A DNA stretch of 64,000 bases from Metallococcus carri (GCF_011440275.1 NZ_JAAOIV010000001.1:62001-126000), one strand, 5' to 3'; positions 34,629-45,195 are shown, counted from the first letter of the stretch. Notes: generated from the letters alone by a model not told the origin. Numbers and translations are program-made.

Positions 34629-34937
34629 AGCCCCTCCTTCGGAATCAGCACGCGGGATGGCCCGCAACCTGGGCTCACGCCCGGCACACCCGCATGAAGC
34701 GGTTTGGCCGTCGTCGACGCCCGGTGGTGGGCGCCACGACGAAAGTCGTCTGCTGCATCGTCTCGGTTCGCGCTGCGCGCGGCTGCCGAGTCCGCTGCCG
34801 TCAGGGGCCGGATCCGCGGGTCGGCGCGCTCACGTGGGCGCGGCCGGTCGGGTGATCCCCCTGCCGGGGCGTCGCGGCGGGTTGCGTGCCGCCGGACGAC
34901 CGCCGCCCAGTATCGCACACCCGGCGGGGCGTACCGC
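34629..34937 (-). other. 309-bp untranslated gap upstream of rne
   Basis: No credible gene is present. On the minus strand, TGTGCGATACT (about 34913-34923) looks like an extended -10 element, which would give rne a leader of roughly 280 nt. RNase E mRNAs often have long leaders used for autoregulation, so the gap may be such a leader. No clear -35 or strong hairpin was identified by eye. Confidence 0.3.
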
Positions 34938-35657
34938 TCAGCCGCGCTCGGTCAGCGGGTCGTCGAGAGCTCCGTCGGCACGCATCGGTCCCTGCGCCAA
35001 CCGGGTCACCGAGCGGGTGCGATCGGCCTGCCAGCCGCACAATTCGGTCAACGCGGTGAGTATGTCGGTGGGCCGCACGGCCGGAGTCGTGTGGTGCAGC
35101 ACCAGATCCAGCCCGGCCGGGTCAGCGGTGAGCTCGGCGCGCTCGATCGCGGCGCGCACATCGAAGGTGCGGGCCCCGGATTTGGTCATCCGGGTCACCT
35201 CGGCGCGATCCATCGCCAGCAGGCGCTCCAGCGCGGACCGCAGTCCGGTGACATCGGCACCCGGCAGGTCCACCCGCCATACGCTCGCCTGCAGTCGGTC
35301 CGCGAGCGCACCCGGTTCGGCCTCGACCACCTGCAGCACATCCAGACCCGGAGGGAGCGCCTCGTCCAGCGCGACGGCGACCTGCGCGGGATCGGCGCGC
35401 TCGGTCAATGAGATCTCGAAATACTCCGCCTCGCTCGCCCACCCGGTCGCCGCCGCATTGGCGTAGCTGATCTTCGGGTGGGGGTGGAAGCCGGCCGAGA
35501 AGGCCACCGGCAGCCGAGCGCGACGAACCGCTCGCTCCAGCGCGCGCTGGAAATCCCGGGTCGAGGTGAACCGCAGCCGGCCGCGTTTGGCGTAGCGCAC
35601 CCGCAACTTCTGCACCGCGGGATCGGGTGCCGGACCTTCGGGAACTCGTTTCGCCAC
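34938..35657 (-). CDS. DUF2344 protein (TIGR03936 family, radical-SAM-associated)
   Basis: A 239-residue protein with the family pattern VRYAKRGRLRFTSTRDFQRA, RRARLPVAFSAGFHPHPKIS and SEAEYFEISL. Function is unknown, but it is normally encoded next to, or fused with, the large radical-SAM protein of the TIGR03960 family, here at 37311-39266. In this genome an alkaline phosphatase gene on the opposite strand separates the pair. Confidence 0.85.
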   Translation of the reverse strand: MAKRVPEGPAPDPAVQKLRVRYAKRGRLRFTSTRDFQRALERAVRRARLPVAFSAGFHPHPKISYANAAATGWASEAEYFEISLTERADPAQVAVALDEALPPGLDVLQVVEAEPGALADRLQASVWRVDLPGADVTGLRSALERLLAMDRAEVTRMTKSGARTFDVRAAIERAELTADPAGLDLVLHHTTPAVRPTDILTALTELCGWQADRTRSVTRLAQGPMRADGALDDPLTERG

Positions 35658-35724
35658 GATCGGTCAGCCTAATGCTCCGTGGTGCGAGCAGCACCAGGCG
35701 CCGGTCGAGCAGCGGCAACCGGCT

Positions 35725-35746
35725 GTTCACCCACTGGTCAATTGTC
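35725..35746 (+). promoter_or_regulatory. Possible PHO box upstream of alkaline phosphatase
   Basis: Two 11-bp direct-repeat-like units, GTTCACCCACT and GGTCAATTGTC, lie 105 bp upstream of the phoA start. The G(T/G)TCA spacing of 11 bp matches the PhoP-binding repeat known from Streptomyces, but the second unit departs after GGTCA. It is weak evidence for phosphate control. Confidence 0.35.
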
Positions 35747-35850
35747 GTGTGCTCGCTGGGAACAGCCTCCGGGTTGGATGTGAAGCCGGGCTCGGCCATG
35801 GCAAGAGTGCTTCCCCCGAATCGCACCGCCGAGCCGTCGGAGGAAAGACG

Positions 35851-37245
35851 ATGACTGCAAACAAGCGCGTTTCCACTCGTGCGAAGGCCGTCGGTGCCGG
35901 TGTGGCGGCCCTCGCCCTCATCGGGACGGCAGCGGCCGGCGCGAGCCCGCTCGCCTCGAACGGCAACGGCAAGGGTTATGGCAAGGGTGGTCAGCAGCCC
36001 CGCAACGTGATCCTGCTGATCGGCGACGGCATGGGTGACTCGGAGATCACCTCGACCCGCAACTACCAGGTCGGCGCCAACGGCCGGCTGAACCTGGACA
36101 CCCTGCCCAGCACCGGTGCCTACACCACCTATGCGCTCCAGAAGGGCACCAACGTCCCTGACTATGTGACCGACTCGGCGGCCTCGGGCACCGGTTGGGC
36201 CACCGGCACCAAGACCTACAACGGCGCGATCAGCGTCGACACAAACGGCAAGCCGCTGCCGACGATCCTGGAGCGGGCCAAGGCGGCCGGCTACAACACC
36301 GGCGACGTCTCCACCGCCGAGATCCAGGACGCCACCCCCGCCGTCCTGGGCTCGCATGTCACCAGCCGCGACTGCAAGGGCCCCTCGGCCACCACCGCCA
36401 AGTGCCCGAGCAATGCCATCGAGAACGGCGGCGCCGGCTCGATCTCCGAGCAGCTGATGATGACCCGCCCGGACGTCCTGCTCGGCGGCGGCAAGAAGTA
36501 CCTCGACGAGCGTGTCGTTGCCGGCAAGTACGCCGGCCAGACGGTGCTCGACCAGGGCCGCGCCCAGGGCTACCAGGTCGCGACCACCGCCGCGGAGATG
36601 CAGGCCGCGCCGCTGGGCAAGCCGCTGCTCGGCGCGTTCGCCCCCGGCAACCTGGACCTGGAGTGGACCGGCCCGACCCCGACCCGCACCGGCACCCCGG
36701 CGCAGCGGTGCGCCGTCAACGCCAAGCGCAACCCGGCCCAGCCGCACCTGTCGCAGATGACCCGTGTGGCGCTCGACCGGCTGAACAGCCTCAGCCGCGA
36801 CGGCAAGGGCGCCAAGGGCCGCGGCGGCGCCGACAAGAAGGGCTTCTTCCTGCAGGTCGAGGGCGCCTCGATCGACAAGCAGAACCACGCCGCCAACCCG
36901 TGTGGTCAGATCGGTGAGAACGTCGAGTTCGACAAGGCCGTCGGCCTGGCGCTCAACTACCAGAAGCAGAACCCGAACACCCTGGTCATCGTCACCGGCG
37001 ACCACGGCCACACCAGCCAGATCGTCCCGACCGGCAGCACCACCGCCGGTTACACGGCCACCCTCACCACGGCCGACAACGCTCCGATGACGATCAGCTA
37101 CGCCACCTCCGATGTCCTCACCGGGCAGGAGCACACCGGCACCCAGATCCGCGTCGCGGCCGGTGGCCCGCAGGCCGGCCGGGTCTCGGGCGTGACCAAC
37201 CAGACCGACCTGTTCACCACGATGTCGCTCGCGCTGGGTCTCTGA
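35851..37245 (+). CDS. phoA: Alkaline phosphatase, PhoA family
   Basis: Secreted phosphomonoesterase, 464 residues. A signal peptide with twin Arg-free basic start (TANKRVSTRAKAVGAG) and a hydrophobic core precedes the mature domain. Metal and catalytic sites are visible: LLIGDGMGDSEI, the nucleophile Ser in DSAASGTGWATGTKT, LLGGGKKYL, EGASIDKQNHAANPCGQIGE and TGDHGHTSQI, in the order found in E. coli PhoA. The ATG at 35851 lies behind GGAGGAAAG. It is transcribed opposite to its neighbours and is followed by a strong shared terminator. Codon use looks more strongly GC-rich and optimised than in neighbouring genes. Confidence 0.93.
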   Translation: MTANKRVSTRAKAVGAGVAALALIGTAAAGASPLASNGNGKGYGKGGQQPRNVILLIGDGMGDSEITSTRNYQVGANGRLNLDTLPSTGAYTTYALQKGTNVPDYVTDSAASGTGWATGTKTYNGAISVDTNGKPLPTILERAKAAGYNTGDVSTAEIQDATPAVLGSHVTSRDCKGPSATTAKCPSNAIENGGAGSISEQLMMTRPDVLLGGGKKYLDERVVAGKYAGQTVLDQGRAQGYQVATTAAEMQAAPLGKPLLGAFAPGNLDLEWTGPTPTRTGTPAQRCAVNAKRNPAQPHLSQMTRVALDRLNSLSRDGKGAKGRGGADKKGFFLQVEGASIDKQNHAANPCGQIGENVEFDKAVGLALNYQKQNPNTLVIVTGDHGHTSQIVPTGSTTAGYTATLTTADNAPMTISYATSDVLTGQEHTGTQIRVAAGGPQAGRVSGVTNQTDLFTTMSLALGL

Positions 37246-37268
37246 CCGTTCACCCGCGCGTATGACGT

Positions 37269-37296
37269 GAGGCGGCGCCCGCTCGGGCGCCGCCTC
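37269..37296. terminator. Bidirectional terminator between phoA and radical-SAM gene
   Basis: GAGGCGGCGCCC-GCTC-GGGCGCCGCCTC is a perfect 12-bp stem with a 4-nt loop in the 65-bp space between two converging genes. It would serve both strands. Confidence 0.8.
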
Positions 37297-37310
37297 ATCG
37301 CGTGGTCACC

Positions 37311-39266
<1,956 letters not shown>

Positions 39267-39311
39267 GCGTCCCAGGGTATGCCGCCCACCCATGCCGGTC
39301 GAATCGCCGCG

Positions 39312-39330
39312 TGATACCACAGAGGTATCA
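39312..39330. promoter_or_regulatory. Operator of the toxin-antitoxin pair
   Basis: A perfect inverted repeat, TGATACC-ACAGA-GGTATCA, lies 7 bp before the antitoxin start codon. Ribbon-helix-helix antitoxins bind such sites to repress their own operon. The octamer copy at 39277-39284 lies just upstream. Confidence 0.65.
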
Positions 39331-39337
39331 TTTGAAC

Positions 39338-39538
39338 ATGGCAATGACACTACGGCTCACCGAGCAACAAACACGGTTGTTGCGCGAGACGGCCGAGCGC
39401 GATGGGACCTCGATGCATGCCCTGGCCGTGCGGGCGATCGATGCCTACCTCGCGCCGCGTACCGCAGTGCGTGACCGACTCCTGGGTCAAATCCTGGCTG
39501 AGGACGCCGCCGTCCTTGAGCGACTGCGCGACGCGTGA
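39338..39538 (+). CDS. Ribbon-helix-helix antitoxin of a Doc-type toxin
   Basis: A 66-residue protein starting AMTLRLTEQQTRLLRETAER, then DGTSMHALAVRAIDAYL: a beta-strand followed by two helices, the RHH (CopG/Arc-like) DNA-binding fold. The C-terminal 25 residues would form the toxin-neutralising part. The ATG at 39338 is preferred to a frame extending upstream through the operator. Its stop overlaps the toxin start as GTGA. Phd is the usual partner of Doc; RHH partners also occur. Confidence 0.75.
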   Translation: MAMTLRLTEQQTRLLRETAERDGTSMHALAVRAIDAYLAPRTAVRDRLLGQILAEDAAVLERLRDA

Positions 39539-39942
39539 CCGACCCGATCTACCTCGACCTGGACGATCTGGTACTCGTCGCAACCGGGGCGCTCGGCCGT
39601 CCGCCCGAGGTGCGCGACTGGGGCCTACTCGAGGCCGCTCTCGCGAGACCGCGAGCAACGGTATTCGGGCAAGATGCCTACGGCGACCTGTACCTCAAGG
39701 CCGCCGCATTGCTGTCCTCACTCGTCAAGGGGCGCGCGTTGGTTGACGGCAACAAGCGCACCGGCCTCATCGCGACCCGACTATTCCTGGCGATGAACGG
39801 GATCCGGTTCACCGGCACCGACGACGACAAGTTCACCCTCGCGCTCGACGTAGCCGACGACACGCTTGGCAGCGTCGAAGAGATCGCAGCCCGCCTGCGT
39901 GACCTCACGACTTCGACAACTACAGGGGCTCAGTCCTGGTAG
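39535..39942 (+). CDS. Death-on-curing (Doc/Fic family) toxin with altered active site
   Basis: A 135-residue Fic-fold protein. The family begins with YLDLDDLVLVA, and the helix with LLEAALARPR is typical of Doc. The Fic motif, normally HxFxxGNKR or HALVDGNKR, reads GRALVDGNKRTGL, so Arg67 (CGC) stands where the catalytic His is expected; the Asn73-Lys74-Arg75 part that binds ATP phosphate is intact. Doc phosphorylates EF-Tu; loss of the His should lower or abolish that activity. GTG start, GTGA overlap with the antitoxin. The last 13 bp overlap the converging ligase gene. Confidence 0.8.
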   Translation: MTDPIYLDLDDLVLVATGALGRPPEVRDWGLLEAALARPRATVFGQDAYGDLYLKAAALLSSLVKGRALVDGNKRTGLIATRLFLAMNGIRFTGTDDDKFTLALDVADDTLGSVEEIAARLRDLTTSTTTGAQSW

Positions 39943-41768
39943 AGGCCGTCTAGGTCGTCCTTGAACTTCTGCGCGACGACCTTGCGCTTGAGCTTCAGGC
40001 TGGGTGTGACCTCGCCGTCTTCGACCGTGAGGTCGCGCGGCAGGATCAGGAAGCGCTTGATCTGCTCATGCCGCGCCAGCCCGCTATTGAGCTGATCGAC
40101 ATAACCCTGCACCAGGTCGCGGGCCTCGTCCGAGGTGACGATCGTGCGATAGTCGGCGCCCTGCAGCGAGGACTGCTTGCCGGCCCATTCGGTGATCGCC
40201 TCCTCGTCCAGCGTCACCAGCGCGGAGACGAACTTGCGCCCGTCCCCCTCGACGACCAGTTGCGACGCGAACGGACAGATGCCCTTGAACATCGCCTCGA
40301 TCTGGCTGGGTGCGACATATTTGCCGTTGGAGGTCTTGAACAGATCCTTCTTGCGGTCGGTGATGCGCACGTGGCCGGTCGGGGTGATCTCGCCGATGTC
40401 GCCGGTGTGGAACCAGCCGTCGACCAGTGACTCCGCCGTCTCGGTCTCGAGGCCGCGGTAGCCCTGCATCACGCCGCGGCCCTTGACGAGGATCTCGCCG
40501 TCGTCGCCGAGCGTGATCTGCGTGCCCGGCAACGGCCAGCCGACCGTGCCGGGCTGGTTGGCATAGGGGCGGTTGACCGCGCACGCGGCGCTGGTCTCGG
40601 TGAGCCCGTAGCCCTCCAGGATCGGGATGCCCATGCCGTCGAACCAGGTGGCGATGTCCTTGTTGAGCGCGGCCGAACCGGAGATGAAGAACCGGATGTT
40701 GCCCCCGAACCGTGCCCGGATCTTCTTGGCCACCAAGGCGTCGCCGACCTTGTGCTGTATGCCGAGCCCGCCGCCGACGCTGTCCCCGCCGGTGCGCGCG
40801 CTGGACACCTTGCGGGCGTTGCCCGCATGCCAGTCGAACAGCTTCGCCTTGAGCCCGCCCTCGTCGCGCATCATCGTGGTGATCCGGCCGTAGACCTTCT
40901 CGAAGATGCGCGGCGCGGCACCCATCCAGGTCGGGCGCACGGTCGGCAGGTTCTCCACGATCTTGTCGACCCGCCCGTCGATGGCGGTCGGGAAGCCGAT
41001 CTGCAGCGGCAAGGTCAGCAGCAGCTTGCCGAAGACATGCGCGAGCGGCAGCCAGAGGTATTGCACGTCATCCTCACCGAGCAGCCCGATCGCATCGACC
41101 GCGCTGACCTCGTAGACCCATGAGTCGTGCGGCAGCCGCACACCCTTGGGCCGGCCGGTCGTGCCCGAGGTGTAGATGAGCGTCGCCAAGTGCTCCTTCT
41201 GCACCCCGGCGACGCGCTCGTCGACCGCATCGGCATGTGCCTCGAGATATTCCGCGCCGCGCAATTCGAGGTCGACCAGGGTCATCACGTCGTCGCCGTC
41301 GGCGCGCCCGTCGAAGGTCACGATGTGGGTGACGCTCGGCACCGCGTCGCGACCCTCCCGGATCATCGCGGTGTGGGTGTCGTCCTCGGTGAAGACGACC
41401 TTCGCGCCGGAGTCGCTGATGATGTAGAGCGTGTCGTCCACGGTCGAGGTCGGGTAGATCGTGGTCGTCGCGGCGCCGGCGAGCATCACGCCGAGATCGG
41501 CGAGCGCCCATTCCACCCGGGTGGCGCTCGCGAGGGCCACCCGGTCCTGCGCCTCGACCCCGAGCGAGATGAGGCCGGCGGCGATATTGCGGACCCGCTC
41601 GTCGGCCTGCTTCCAGGTCATCGAGGACCAGCCGTCACCCTGCGGGAAGCGGAAGGCCTCACCCTGCGGAGTCTTGCCGACCCGGTCGACGAACAGATGC
41701 GCCACCGTGGGCTGCGCCTGCTCGATAGTGCTGAAATCCGGCTTCTCGTCCGAGACCGACATGACCAT
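39930..41768 (-). CDS. Long-chain fatty-acid-CoA ligase (AMP-binding family, FadD15-like)
   Basis: A 612-residue adenylate-forming enzyme that activates fatty acids to acyl-CoA. Motif LIYTSGTTGRPKGVRLPH (about 190-207) binds ATP phosphates; GYGLTETSAACAVN, WFHTGDIGEI and ITDRKKDLFKTSNGKYVAPS are the later core motifs, with the catalytic Lys near the C-terminus (SLKLKRKVV). The GAGGAG upstream of the ATG at 41768 favours that start over an ATG two codons later. The family spans many chain lengths, so substrate is not settled. Confidence 0.9.
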   Translation of the reverse strand: MVMSVSDEKPDFSTIEQAQPTVAHLFVDRVGKTPQGEAFRFPQGDGWSSMTWKQADERVRNIAAGLISLGVEAQDRVALASATRVEWALADLGVMLAGAATTTIYPTSTVDDTLYIISDSGAKVVFTEDDTHTAMIREGRDAVPSVTHIVTFDGRADGDDVMTLVDLELRGAEYLEAHADAVDERVAGVQKEHLATLIYTSGTTGRPKGVRLPHDSWVYEVSAVDAIGLLGEDDVQYLWLPLAHVFGKLLLTLPLQIGFPTAIDGRVDKIVENLPTVRPTWMGAAPRIFEKVYGRITTMMRDEGGLKAKLFDWHAGNARKVSSARTGGDSVGGGLGIQHKVGDALVAKKIRARFGGNIRFFISGSAALNKDIATWFDGMGIPILEGYGLTETSAACAVNRPYANQPGTVGWPLPGTQITLGDDGEILVKGRGVMQGYRGLETETAESLVDGWFHTGDIGEITPTGHVRITDRKKDLFKTSNGKYVAPSQIEAMFKGICPFASQLVVEGDGRKFVSALVTLDEEAITEWAGKQSSLQGADYRTIVTSDEARDLVQGYVDQLNSGLARHEQIKRFLILPRDLTVEDGEVTPSLKLKRKVVAQKFKDDLDGLYQD

Positions 41769-41845
41769 GGGTGACTACTCCTCGCGCGTCCGACCCGCAC
41801 CTCGGCGGGTGGTTGCGGCCACCCTAGCCCGCCGCCCGGCGCCCG

Positions 41846-42988
41846 TCAGTAGAGCCGGCGCAGACTGACCAGGTGGACGTTCTCGAGCAGCCCGATCGCC
41901 GCCCAGCAAGCGAACATGCTCGACCCGCCATACGACACGAACGGCAGCGGGAGCCCGGTGACCGGCATCAGCCCGAGGTTCATCCCGACGTTCTGCAGGA
42001 TCTGAAAGAGGAACCAGCACACGACGCCGACCGCGACCAGCCGGCCGAAGGAGTCCTGGGCCGCGCGCGCGATGAGCACCCCGCGGACGACCACGAAGGT
42101 CAGCACGAGCACGATCACCGCGCTGCCGAGGAAGCCGAGTTCCTCCCCCGCCACCGAGAAGACGAAGTCGGTCTGCTGGAAGGGGATGAAGCCACCCTGG
42201 GTCTGCCGGCCCTGAAAGAGCCCCTCACCGGTGAGGCCGCCCGAGCCGATGGCGATCTTGACCTGGCGCACCTGGTAGCCGATCCCGGTCGGGTCGACGC
42301 TGGGGTCGGCGAAGGCGGTGAGCCGGGCCCGCTGATAGGCGCTCAGCACCGGCGTCGTGACCGCGAGGGCGATGGCGATCGCCATACCGACGAGGGCGGC
42401 GACCAGCCACCAGCGGGAGGCGCCGGACACGGCGACCACACCGAAGGTGAGGGCCAGCAGGACGAGCACTTCGCCGAGGTCGGGCTGCAGCAGCACGAGC
42501 GCGATGGGCACCCCGGCGACCGCGAGCGCCAGCCAGACGTCCCGGGTGGGCGGCGGCGCGCCTCGTTCGCCGCGCTCGGCGAGGATCATCGCCAGGCCGA
42601 CGCAGAGCGCCCCCTTGGCGAATTCGGCCGGCTGGATCGAAAAGCCCGGCACCTGGATCCACGAGCGCGAGCCGTTGATCGTCGAACCGAGCGGTGACAG
42701 CACCAGCACCAGGCCGAGCACCGACACCAGGTAGACCCACGGCGCGATCGCCCGGATCAGCCGGAAGTCGACGCGCATGCAGGTCGCGCCGATCAGCAGC
42801 CCGACCACCAGGTTGATCAGGTGCCGCAGCAGGTAGCCGTCGCCATGGGTATGCCGGGTCGCGGACCACACGAGCACCGCACCGACCAGCGACAGGCCGA
42901 GCGCCGCGATCCACAGTCCCCAGTCGCCGCGGCTCCAGGACAGCTGCCGCCGGTCGAGACCGAAGGACCGGGCCGGCGAACCGATCAC
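41846..42988 (-). CDS. rodA: Peptidoglycan polymerase RodA (SEDS family)
   Basis: A 380-residue membrane protein with about ten hydrophobic segments and the SEDS motifs RSWIQVPGFSIQPAEFAKGA, the catalytic-loop region QGGFIPFQQTDFVFSVAGEE and LPLPFVSYGGSSM. RodA polymerises lipid II during elongation. It differs from FtsW by its start near the membrane and by lying alone, with no penicillin-binding protein gene next to it. It overlaps ribF by ATGA. Confidence 0.88.
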   Translation of the reverse strand: MIGSPARSFGLDRRQLSWSRGDWGLWIAALGLSLVGAVLVWSATRHTHGDGYLLRHLINLVVGLLIGATCMRVDFRLIRAIAPWVYLVSVLGLVLVLSPLGSTINGSRSWIQVPGFSIQPAEFAKGALCVGLAMILAERGERGAPPPTRDVWLALAVAGVPIALVLLQPDLGEVLVLLALTFGVVAVSGASRWWLVAALVGMAIAIALAVTTPVLSAYQRARLTAFADPSVDPTGIGYQVRQVKIAIGSGGLTGEGLFQGRQTQGGFIPFQQTDFVFSVAGEELGFLGSAVIVLVLTFVVVRGVLIARAAQDSFGRLVAVGVVCWFLFQILQNVGMNLGLMPVTGLPLPFVSYGGSSMFACWAAIGLLENVHLVSLRRLY

Positions 42989-43935
42989 GGCTGCAGCAGG
43001 TCCCGGCAGATGTCGACGTCGCGGGTCATCTGCTCGATCAACGCCTCGATCGAGTCGAAACGGACGTTGCCGCGCAGCCGCTGCACGAACTCCACCCGCA
43101 CGTGCTCGTCGTAGAGGTCGAGGTCGTCGCGATCGAGGACATAGGCCTCGACCGTGCGCTCGGGGACATCGTCGAAGGTCGGGTTGGTGCCGACCGAGAT
43201 GGCGGCGGGCATGCGGTGGTCGGGGTGGTCCTCGGGCAGGTTGTCGCGAACCAGCCAGCCGCCATACACCCCGTCGGCGGGCACGAGACCGGTCGACTCC
43301 GGCGAGAGGTTCGCGGTCGGGAAACCCAGCTCGCGACCGCGCATGTGGCCGCGCACGACGGTGCCGCGCACCTCGGGCAGCCGGCCGAGCACGTGGGCGG
43401 CGGCGGGGATGTCGCCCTCGTGCAGGTGGGCGCGCACCGAGGTGGAGGAGAAGCGACCGTCGTCGCCGACGTCCTGCAACACGGTGACCTCGAAGCCGTA
43501 TTTCTGGCCGAGCTCGCGCAAGGTGTCGACGTCGCCGGAGTTCTTGGCGCCGAACTTGGTGTCCCGGCCGACCACGACCGCCTGGGCGCCGAGGGCCTGG
43601 ACGAAGACGGCGTGCACGAATTCCTCGGGGCTCATCGCCGCCAGCTCGAGGGTGAACGGCAGGACGAGGGTGACGTCGACGCCGTGGTCGGCGATGCGCT
43701 CCAGGCGGGTCGGCAGGTCACACAGCTGGTCGGGGGCGCGGTCGGGGTGCAGGACCCGCAGCGGGTGCGGGTCGAAGGTCACCGCGATGGCGTGGATCGA
43801 GCGGCCGCGGGCCTGCCGGACGACTTCGTCGAGCAGCGCGCCGTGACCGAGGTGGACGCCGTCGAAGTTGCCGATGGTGACGACACTCGGGACGACCTCG
43901 GAGGGGACGGACGCCAGGTCGGTCAGCTGCAGCAC
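42985..43935 (-). CDS. ribF: Bifunctional riboflavin kinase/FAD synthetase
   Basis: Makes FMN and FAD from riboflavin. The 316-residue protein has an N-terminal FMN adenylyltransferase domain (VTIGNFDGVHLGHGALL near residue 20) and a C-terminal flavokinase domain (GHMRGRELGFPTANLSPE, about 205-222). The GTG at 43935 gives the usual N-terminus; GTG at 43944 is a close alternative. In many actinobacteria ribF follows truB; here the Ni/Co permease gene lies between, 10 bp upstream. Confidence 0.93.
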   Translation of the reverse strand: MLQLTDLASVPSEVVPSVVTIGNFDGVHLGHGALLDEVVRQARGRSIHAIAVTFDPHPLRVLHPDRAPDQLCDLPTRLERIADHGVDVTLVLPFTLELAAMSPEEFVHAVFVQALGAQAVVVGRDTKFGAKNSGDVDTLRELGQKYGFEVTVLQDVGDDGRFSSTSVRAHLHEGDIPAAAHVLGRLPEVRGTVVRGHMRGRELGFPTANLSPESTGLVPADGVYGGWLVRDNLPEDHPDHRMPAAISVGTNPTFDDVPERTVEAYVLDRDDLDLYDEHVRVEFVQRLRGNVRFDSIEALIEQMTRDVDICRDLLQP

Positions 43936-43945
43936 GGCGGCAACT

Positions 43946-45076
43946 CTAGCGAGCGCCGATCGGCCTCTCGTCAAGGCGCAGCAGCTTCCAGCCGAGCACC
44001 GCGAGCAGCCAGGTCACCGCGAAGACCCCGACGATCACGAAACCCACACCGTCGAGGTTGATGCCGCCGATCGCGGCGACCGGACCGGACCGCAGATCCA
44101 ACCGCTCGGCGAGCACCGAACACACCTCGATGCTGCCGATGACCAGGGCCACGAAGACCGACAGCCAGGTGACGGTCGCGTTGTAGTAAAGGCGGCGCAC
44201 CGGCCGCGCGAAGGCCCAGCTGTAGGCCTTGGCCATGAAGATGCCGTCGGCGGCGTCGAGCAGGCTCATGCCCGCGGCGAAGAGCACCGGCAGGGTGAGG
44301 ATCGCGTACCACGGCAGCTGGAAGGCCGCGGCGCCACCGGCGAGCACCAGCAGGCTCACCTCGGTGGCCGTGTCGAAGCCGAGACCGAACAGGAAACCGA
44401 TCGGGTACATATGCCATGGCTTGCGCACGCTCTTGGTGAGCCCGCCGAGGAAGCGGTTGAAGAAGCCGCGGTTGTTCAGGTGCTGCTCCAGCGCGGCCTC
44501 GTCGAGCTCACCGCCGCGGGCGCGCCGCCATACCTTGATGATGCCGACCAGGGCCACCAGGTTGAGCGCGGCGATGATCAGCAGGAAGACACCGGACACG
44601 GTCGTGCCGATGATGCCGGTGATCTCGTGCAGCCGGGAGCCGCCGTCCTTGACTGAGGCGGCGAGCGCGCGGATGCCGGCGGCGAGGAGCAGGCAGAGGG
44701 CGAACACCACGCTGGAGTGCCCGAGCGAGAACCAGAAGCCAACGCTCACCGGCCGGCGGCCATCGTTCAGCAGCTTGCGGGTGGTGTTGTCGATCGCGGC
44801 GATGTGGTCGGCGTCGAAGGCGTGCCGCATGCCGAGGGTGTAGGCGGTGATGCCGAGGCCGATGCCGAACACCTGGGTGTGGCCGGTGCCGTCCGCGCCG
44901 AGCTTCAGCTGCTGCGGTGCGACGATCGCGATCAGCGTGCCCCAGCCGATGACGTGCAGCGCGATCACGAAGAGCGTCATACCGATCACCGAACGACGCT
45001 CGTCCGGCGTGAACGCCGAGGCGACCCGACGATGCCAGCCGACCGACGGCTCCCCCACGGACGTCGCGCTGGCCAT
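43946..45076 (-). CDS. Nickel/cobalt permease, HoxN/NixA (NiCoT) family
   Basis: A 376-residue membrane protein with about eight hydrophobic segments. The NiCoT signatures are complete: RHAFDADHIAAIDNTTRK (metal-binding His and Asp in helix II), FWFSLGHSSVVF, GLGFDTATEVSLL and LFAAGMSLLDAADGIFM. The ATG at 45076 follows GAGGAG; a frame running 67 codons upstream crosses the promoter and repeats. Cobalt would serve B12-linked enzymes, while nickel would serve urease or superoxide dismutase; sequence alone does not decide. A Nur-like palindrome upstream suggests metal-responsive control. Confidence 0.92.
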   Translation of the reverse strand: MASATSVGEPSVGWHRRVASAFTPDERRSVIGMTLFVIALHVIGWGTLIAIVAPQQLKLGADGTGHTQVFGIGLGITAYTLGMRHAFDADHIAAIDNTTRKLLNDGRRPVSVGFWFSLGHSSVVFALCLLLAAGIRALAASVKDGGSRLHEITGIIGTTVSGVFLLIIAALNLVALVGIIKVWRRARGGELDEAALEQHLNNRGFFNRFLGGLTKSVRKPWHMYPIGFLFGLGFDTATEVSLLVLAGGAAAFQLPWYAILTLPVLFAAGMSLLDAADGIFMAKAYSWAFARPVRRLYYNATVTWLSVFVALVIGSIEVCSVLAERLDLRSGPVAAIGGINLDGVGFVIVGVFAVTWLLAVLGWKLLRLDERPIGAR

Positions 45077-45140
45077 CGGGTGCTCTCCTCGTGATCGGTT
45101 CACGCCGGCCGAGCCGACGACCGCCATCCTAATCACGTCC

Positions 45141-45155
45141 TGCGACTGAGTCGCA
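45141..45155. promoter_or_regulatory. Nur-like operator upstream of the Ni/Co permease
   Basis: TGCGACT-G-AGTCGCA is a perfect palindrome 64 bp upstream of the permease start. It keeps the TGC-N9-GCA skeleton of the nickel-responsive Nur box (tTGCaa-N5-ttGCAA) described in Streptomyces. A possible -10, TAGGAT, lies at about 45124-45129, placing the palindrome over the -35 region. Confidence 0.5.
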
Positions 45156-45195
45156 TCTGGCGTCAGAGTTCGGGACGCCAGCGGTCGCACCGCGC

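Noticed and set aside
35122-37134. 670-codon minus-strand open frame opposite phoA
   Set aside because: Its upstream part is antisense to phoA, and its end reads the DUF2344 gene in the wrong frame.
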